Assembly (NCBI GenBank): GCA_040401695.1
Contig: JBBANY010000017.1
Coordinates: forward strand, 1-36,438
Source of the DNA: F1-20-MAGs119 sp040401695
GTDB taxonomy: Bacteria > Actinomycetota > Acidimicrobiia > Acidimicrobiales > Ilumatobacteraceae
Reading direction: 5' to 3'
Length of the DNA stretch: 36,438 nt
The number at the start of each line of letters is the position of its first letter. Position 1 is the stretch's first letter. Position numbers and translations under genes: made by a program. This document shows positions 32,326 to 36,438 of this stretch, one piece after another. Below the pieces are notes generated by a model. That model saw only the letters and a list, made by a program, of their open reading frames with translations. It was not told where the DNA came from and ran no database searches.

Positions 32326-35292
32326 GTGCGCAACCCCTCGGATTTGCCCGGTAATTCTCCCCGCATTCCCAAGCTGAAAATTCGTAAGCCGGGCCGCGGC
32401 CGCATCGTCATCATCGCGGTGGTTGCGGTGCTCCTGCTGCTGATTCTGTCGGCTCGCAGTCTCTCCACCTTCTACATCAACGTCCTGTGGCACCGTTCGC
32501 TCGGTCGGTCGGACGTGTACTGGGGAGTCCTCGGTACCAAGTGGATGCTCATCGGCGCTTTCGCGCTCGTGTTCGCCGTGCTCTTGTGGGTCAATCTGGC
32601 GATTGCCGACCGCATGGCCCCCGTGTCGGTGCCCGATTCACAGGAACAAAGGGCCCTCGCGCAGTTGCGAATCCTGCTGCGCAAGCGGCGTCGCCTGACG
32701 CGCACCCTCATCGCCGTTGTGCTCGGCCTCATCATCAGCCTGCCCGCATCGGCCCAGTGGCAGAACTGGATGATGTTCCGCAATCACAAGTCGTTCGGCG
32801 TCGATGATCCGTTGTTCAAGAACGACGTCGGGTTCTACGTGTTCCGTTTGCCCTTTGCCGAATTCGTCGTCACCTGGTTTTTCGGTGCTCTCGTTCTCAT
32901 CGCCATCATCACAGGTGTTTCGCACTACGTGAACGGTGCGATTCGGGTGCAGGACCCCGAGCAACGGGTCACGCCGCAGGCAAAGGTTCACGTGTCGGTG
33001 TTGCTGGCGGGACTCGCGCTCGTGCGCGCAGCCGACTACTGGCTGCAGCGATTCGACCTCACACGTTCGACCCGCGGCGTCGTGCAGGGCGCTACCTACA
33101 CCGATGTAAAGGCACAACTTCCCGCCCTCAACCTCATGATTCTCGTCTCGTTCGCGGTCGCGATTCTGTTCCTGTGGAACGTGCGTCAGCGGGGCTGGCG
33201 CCTCCCGGTCCTGGCCGTCGGACTGTGGCTCGTCGTGGCCGTCGTGGCCGGCACCGCGTACCCCGCCGTCATCCAGCGTTTCGTCGTGCAGCCCAACGTG
33301 AGCAGTCGCGAATTGCCGTACATCGACCGCAACCTCGATGCAACGAAGGCTGCACTCGGCCTCGACACCGTCGAGAAGATCGACTTCGACGTCGAGAACA
33401 TTGGCCTCGACGACGTCGAGGCGAACGTGGCCGCGTTGCGCGACGTGCGTCAACTCGAACCCACGCAGATGCGCGACCGATTCTCACTCGACCAGGGGCT
33501 CACGTCGTTCTATGCAATCCGCGACCTCGACGTCGACCGCTACGCGATCGACGGTCGTTTGCAGCAGNNNNNNNNNNTGCAGCAGGTCATGCTGGCGACG
33601 CGGGAACTCAACTCTGCGGGTATCCCGAACGGCACCTGGGTGTCGCGCCACCTCCTCTATACGCACGGATGCAACGTTGTCGCCGCACCGGCCAGTTCGG
33701 TGACGACCGACGGTCGGCCGGTGTACATCGACTTGGGAGTCACGCGTCCCGAGCTGTACTTCGGCAACGGTCCATTGACGTATGCGATCACGAACACCGG
33801 TACGCCCGAACAGCCGTGTGCGGGCGAAAAGCCCCTCGATTACAAGGGCAAGGCCGGCATCAAGATGGACTCGACGGTGAAGCGCCTTGCAATGGCCATC
33901 AACTTCGGTGAGTACAACCTGTTCGGCTCGCGCCTCGTCGACAGCGACTCGCAGATTCTCCTCGTGCGCGACGTGCGCGACCGCGTCGAGAAGTTGGCTC
34001 CATTCCTCACCTTCGATGCCGATCCATACCCGGTCGTGCACGATGGCAAGGTCGACTGGGTGATCGATGCCTTCACGTCGACGAGCCGGTATCCATACGC
34101 GCAACGCGCGAACACTGACCAGTTGACACCCGGTGGTGGGTTGTCGCATTCCTTCAACTACGCGCGCAACAGCGTGAAGGCCGTGGTCGATGCCTACACG
34201 GGCGAGGTGACCTTCTACGTCATCGATGACAAGGATCCAATCATCCGCATGTGGCGTGATGCGTTCCCGAAACTTTTCACCGATGGTGACAAGGCGCCGA
34301 AGTCGCTGAGCGCGCACTTCAGGTACCCCGAAGACCTTTTCCGCGTGCAGACGAACATGTACGCGAAGTACCACTTCGATGATCCCAACCTGTTCTTCAA
34401 CCGTGACGGTGCATGGAGCGTGGCGCAGGCGCCGCCGCTCGAGCCCGAGCAGTCGACGACGCTCGCCGGGGGACTCGCTGGTGCCGCCACCGCAACGGGT
34501 GATGCCGTCGACGTGCAGGAAGCGAACGTCGAGCCATTCGAGCCGTACTACACGATCTTCCACGACCCCACGGGCAAGGTGAAGACCCCGACGTTCTCGA
34601 TGTTGCGGCCATTCGTACCGTTCTCTTCCGACGATGCCCGCAAGGAACTTCGCTCGATGATGGTCGTATCCAGCGATCCCGGGTCTTTCGGCAGGTTGTC
34701 GCTGTACGAGTTCAACGACCCGCTGCCGCCCGGGCCGGCCACCGTTGCGGCGCAGTTCGACAGCGATCCGATCATTTCGCAAACCATCACACCGCTCGAC
34801 CTCCGCGGATCCCGCGTCGTGTACGGCGACCTGCAGATCGTGCCCGTCGGCAAAGGTCTCGTTTACGTGCGTCCGCTCTTCGTGCGTCCCGACGACACCG
34901 CGGCCCGGCAGGTGTTCGTGCGCAAAGTCATGGCGTCGTACAAGGACGAATCGGTGATTGCCGACTCCGTCAGCGCCGCCATCGGGAAATTGTTCACCGG
35001 CTTCGATACCGACCTCGGTGACAGGGTCGACGACGGCAAGGGTGCGGAGTCGACGGATACCGATGCGGGAGGCACCGACTCCGGTTCAACCGACTCCGGC
35101 ACCAAGCCGGAAACGACGGTGCCCGACACGACGGGTCAGACGCCCGCTGAACTACTGGCCCGTGCCGATGACTTGTTCGCCGAGGCCGATGCCGCTCTTG
35201 GCCAGTCGCCGCCCGACTTCGCCACTTTCCAGGAAAAGCAGGCTGCGGCGCGTGAGCTGATTCGTCAAGCGCTCGAATCAATCGGCAGCTAA
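32326..35292 (+). CDS. UPF0182 membrane protein
   Basis: Starts at GTG 32326, nine bases after the DivIVA-domain gene. The N-terminal third holds about seven membrane helices (RGRIVIIAVVAVLLLLILS onward). The remainder is a large extracytoplasmic domain with family blocks such as LPYIDRNLDATKAALGLD, YTHGCNVVAAP, AFTSTSRYPYAQ, SFNYARNSVKAVVDAYTGEV and FRYPEDLFRVQTNMYAKYH. The C-terminal part is Thr/Ser/Gly-rich (GGTDSGSTDSG) then helical. The family is widespread in actinobacteria with no settled function. The 10-N run at 33568-33577 falls inside; joining the two sides by an 8-base overlap keeps the frame. Length is about 984-988 aa, normal. The stop overlaps the convergent coiled-coil gene by four bases. 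Confidence 0.92.
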   Translation: MRNPSDLPGNSPRIPKLKIRKPGRGRIVIIAVVAVLLLLILSARSLSTFYINVLWHRSLGRSDVYWGVLGTKWMLIGAFALVFAVLLWVNLAIADRMAPVSVPDSQEQRALAQLRILLRKRRRLTRTLIAVVLGLIISLPASAQWQNWMMFRNHKSFGVDDPLFKNDVGFYVFRLPFAEFVVTWFFGALVLIAIITGVSHYVNGAIRVQDPEQRVTPQAKVHVSVLLAGLALVRAADYWLQRFDLTRSTRGVVQGATYTDVKAQLPALNLMILVSFAVAILFLWNVRQRGWRLPVLAVGLWLVVAVVAGTAYPAVIQRFVVQPNVSSRELPYIDRNLDATKAALGLDTVEKIDFDVENIGLDDVEANVAALRDVRQLEPTQMRDRFSLDQGLTSFYAIRDLDVDRYAIDGRLQQXXXXQQVMLATRELNSAGIPNGTWVSRHLLYTHGCNVVAAPASSVTTDGRPVYIDLGVTRPELYFGNGPLTYAITNTGTPEQPCAGEKPLDYKGKAGIKMDSTVKRLAMAINFGEYNLFGSRLVDSDSQILLVRDVRDRVEKLAPFLTFDADPYPVVHDGKVDWVIDAFTSTSRYPYAQRANTDQLTPGGGLSHSFNYARNSVKAVVDAYTGEVTFYVIDDKDPIIRMWRDAFPKLFTDGDKAPKSLSAHFRYPEDLFRVQTNMYAKYHFDDPNLFFNRDGAWSVAQAPPLEPEQSTTLAGGLAGAATATGDAVDVQEANVEPFEPYYTIFHDPTGKVKTPTFSMLRPFVPFSSDDARKELRSMMVVSSDPGSFGRLSLYEFNDPLPPGPATVAAQFDSDPIISQTITPLDLRGSRVVYGDLQIVPVGKGLVYVRPLFVRPDDTAARQVFVRKVMASYKDESVIADSVSAAIGKLFTGFDTDLGDRVDDGKGAESTDTDAGGTDSGSTDSGTKPETTVPDTTGQTPAELLARADDLFAEADAALGQSPPDFATFQEKQAAARELIRQALESIGS
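33568..33577. other. Assembly gap (10 N) inside the UPF0182 gene
   Basis: TGCAGCAG occurs immediately on both sides (33560-33567 and 33578-33585). Collapsing the two copies gives the in-frame peptide GRLQQVMLATREL, which fits the family, so the gap is probably a missed overlap and no sequence is missing. Confidence 0.9.
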
Positions 35293-35678
35293 CGCGCGCG
35301 GCGCAACTGGTCGGCGATCTCCGCGAGGTCCTGGCGAAAGGCGATTTCGTACCGAACCTGCTCGGCCGCGAGTCGTGCCTGTACGTCGTGCAGTTCGGCA
35401 ACGGTTTCCGCCGAAACGGAATCAGCATGCTTTTCGAGGCTGTCGATTCCCGTCGCCAGTTCATGTATCTGGTTGGCGAATTCACGGCCCATGTGCACCA
35501 ATCGATCATCGAGCAAGCGCAGGTCGGCGACCACCTTGTCGTTGATGGTGATCATCTCGTCGAGTTGTTTGCGGGTTGAGTCGAGGTCGACGCGCATCTG
35601 GGCAAACTCGGCCCGCAACGTGTCGAGGTCGGTTGCGACCAACTTCCTGAATTTCTTGAAGCCGGGCTTCTTCGCCAT
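35289..35678 (-). CDS. Small coiled-coil protein of unknown function
   Basis: A 129-aa protein starting MAKKPGFKKFRKLVATDL (ATG 35678; an ATG at 35687 adds three residues). It has a basic start and then heptad-rich helices throughout (LRAEFAQMRVDLDSTRKQLDEM, IDSLEKHADSVSAE, LAEIADQLRRAR). No catalytic motif, membrane segment or signal peptide. It may be a structural or tethering protein; the basic N-terminus could bind nucleic acid or membrane. It converges on the UPF0182 gene with a four-base overlap. Family not recognised. Confidence 0.72.
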   Translation of the reverse strand: MAKKPGFKKFRKLVATDLDTLRAEFAQMRVDLDSTRKQLDEMITINDKVVADLRLLDDRLVHMGREFANQIHELATGIDSLEKHADSVSAETVAELHDVQARLAAEQVRYEIAFRQDLAEIADQLRRAR

Positions 35679-35729
35679 CGGAATCAAGCGTAATCAGCCC
35701 ACAGGGTGTGGGAATGGTATGACAGTGCC

Positions 35730-36438
<709 letters not shown>

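Overview
The window looks like a chromosomal stretch from a GC-rich actinobacterium, most likely of the class Acidimicrobiia (Ilumatobacter-like). This rests on protein types rather than a database search: coproheme-decarboxylase HemQ, PAC2, a DivIVA-domain protein, a UPF0182 protein beside a PDZ/Lon-like protease (as in mycobacteria), a DUF222/13E12 HNH protein, an F420-type PPOX protein, an LPxTG surface protein, and frequent GTG starts. Two 10-N runs (20593-20602 and 33568-33577) are scaffold gaps, so this is probably a draft or metagenome assembly. Gene density is very high. No stretch over about 150 bases lacks a gene, and I see no rRNA, CRISPR array, transposase or prophage.

Layout. 1-2258 (+): 3' part of an ATP-grasp ligase, hemQ, and an AlaX-type editing protein. 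2270-3949: a secreted Asp-box repeat protein with an LPATG sortase signal. 4017-8352 (+): a Ca2+/cation exchanger, a DHA2 MFS exporter, a LysE exporter, an epoxide-hydrolase-like enzyme and a PPOX/F420 enzyme. 8369-11157: an unknown small gene translationally coupled to glnD. 11214-12871: a Nudix hydrolase converging on a PAC2 protein. 12901-13995 (-): a redoxin whose reading frame is broken only by one TGA, at the place of the first redox cysteine. A hairpin with bacterial SECIS geometry follows it, so I read it as a selenoprotein. 14053-15778: two GNAT acetyltransferases flanking an RHH-Doc toxin-antitoxin pair. 15782-20166: an amidohydrolase/deaminase, a SnoaL-like protein, ChrA, a double SRPBCC protein and glutathione peroxidase.

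20222-28124 is an oxygenase-rich metabolic block: a Baeyer-Villiger-type monooxygenase (split by a gap), a sensorless histidine kinase, an MFS exporter, an SDR, a DUF222-HNH protein, a TetR regulator and a Rieske oxygenase. It suggests breakdown of a ketone, steroid-like or aromatic substrate, though no substrate can be named. 28160-35292 holds envelope and cell-division-type genes: a HEAT-repeat protein, a small membrane protein, the PDZ/Lon protease, a DivIVA-domain protein ending in a Cys/His-rich tail resembling phage minor-head proteins, and UPF0182. The window closes with a coiled-coil protein, 3-methyladenine glycosylase Tag, and an initiator tRNA-Met cut by the window edge.

The strongest observation is the candidate selenocysteine redoxin with its SECIS-like hairpin. 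Second is the DivIVA/phage-type tail architecture. All calls come from reading the translated sequence and motifs; no homology search was run.
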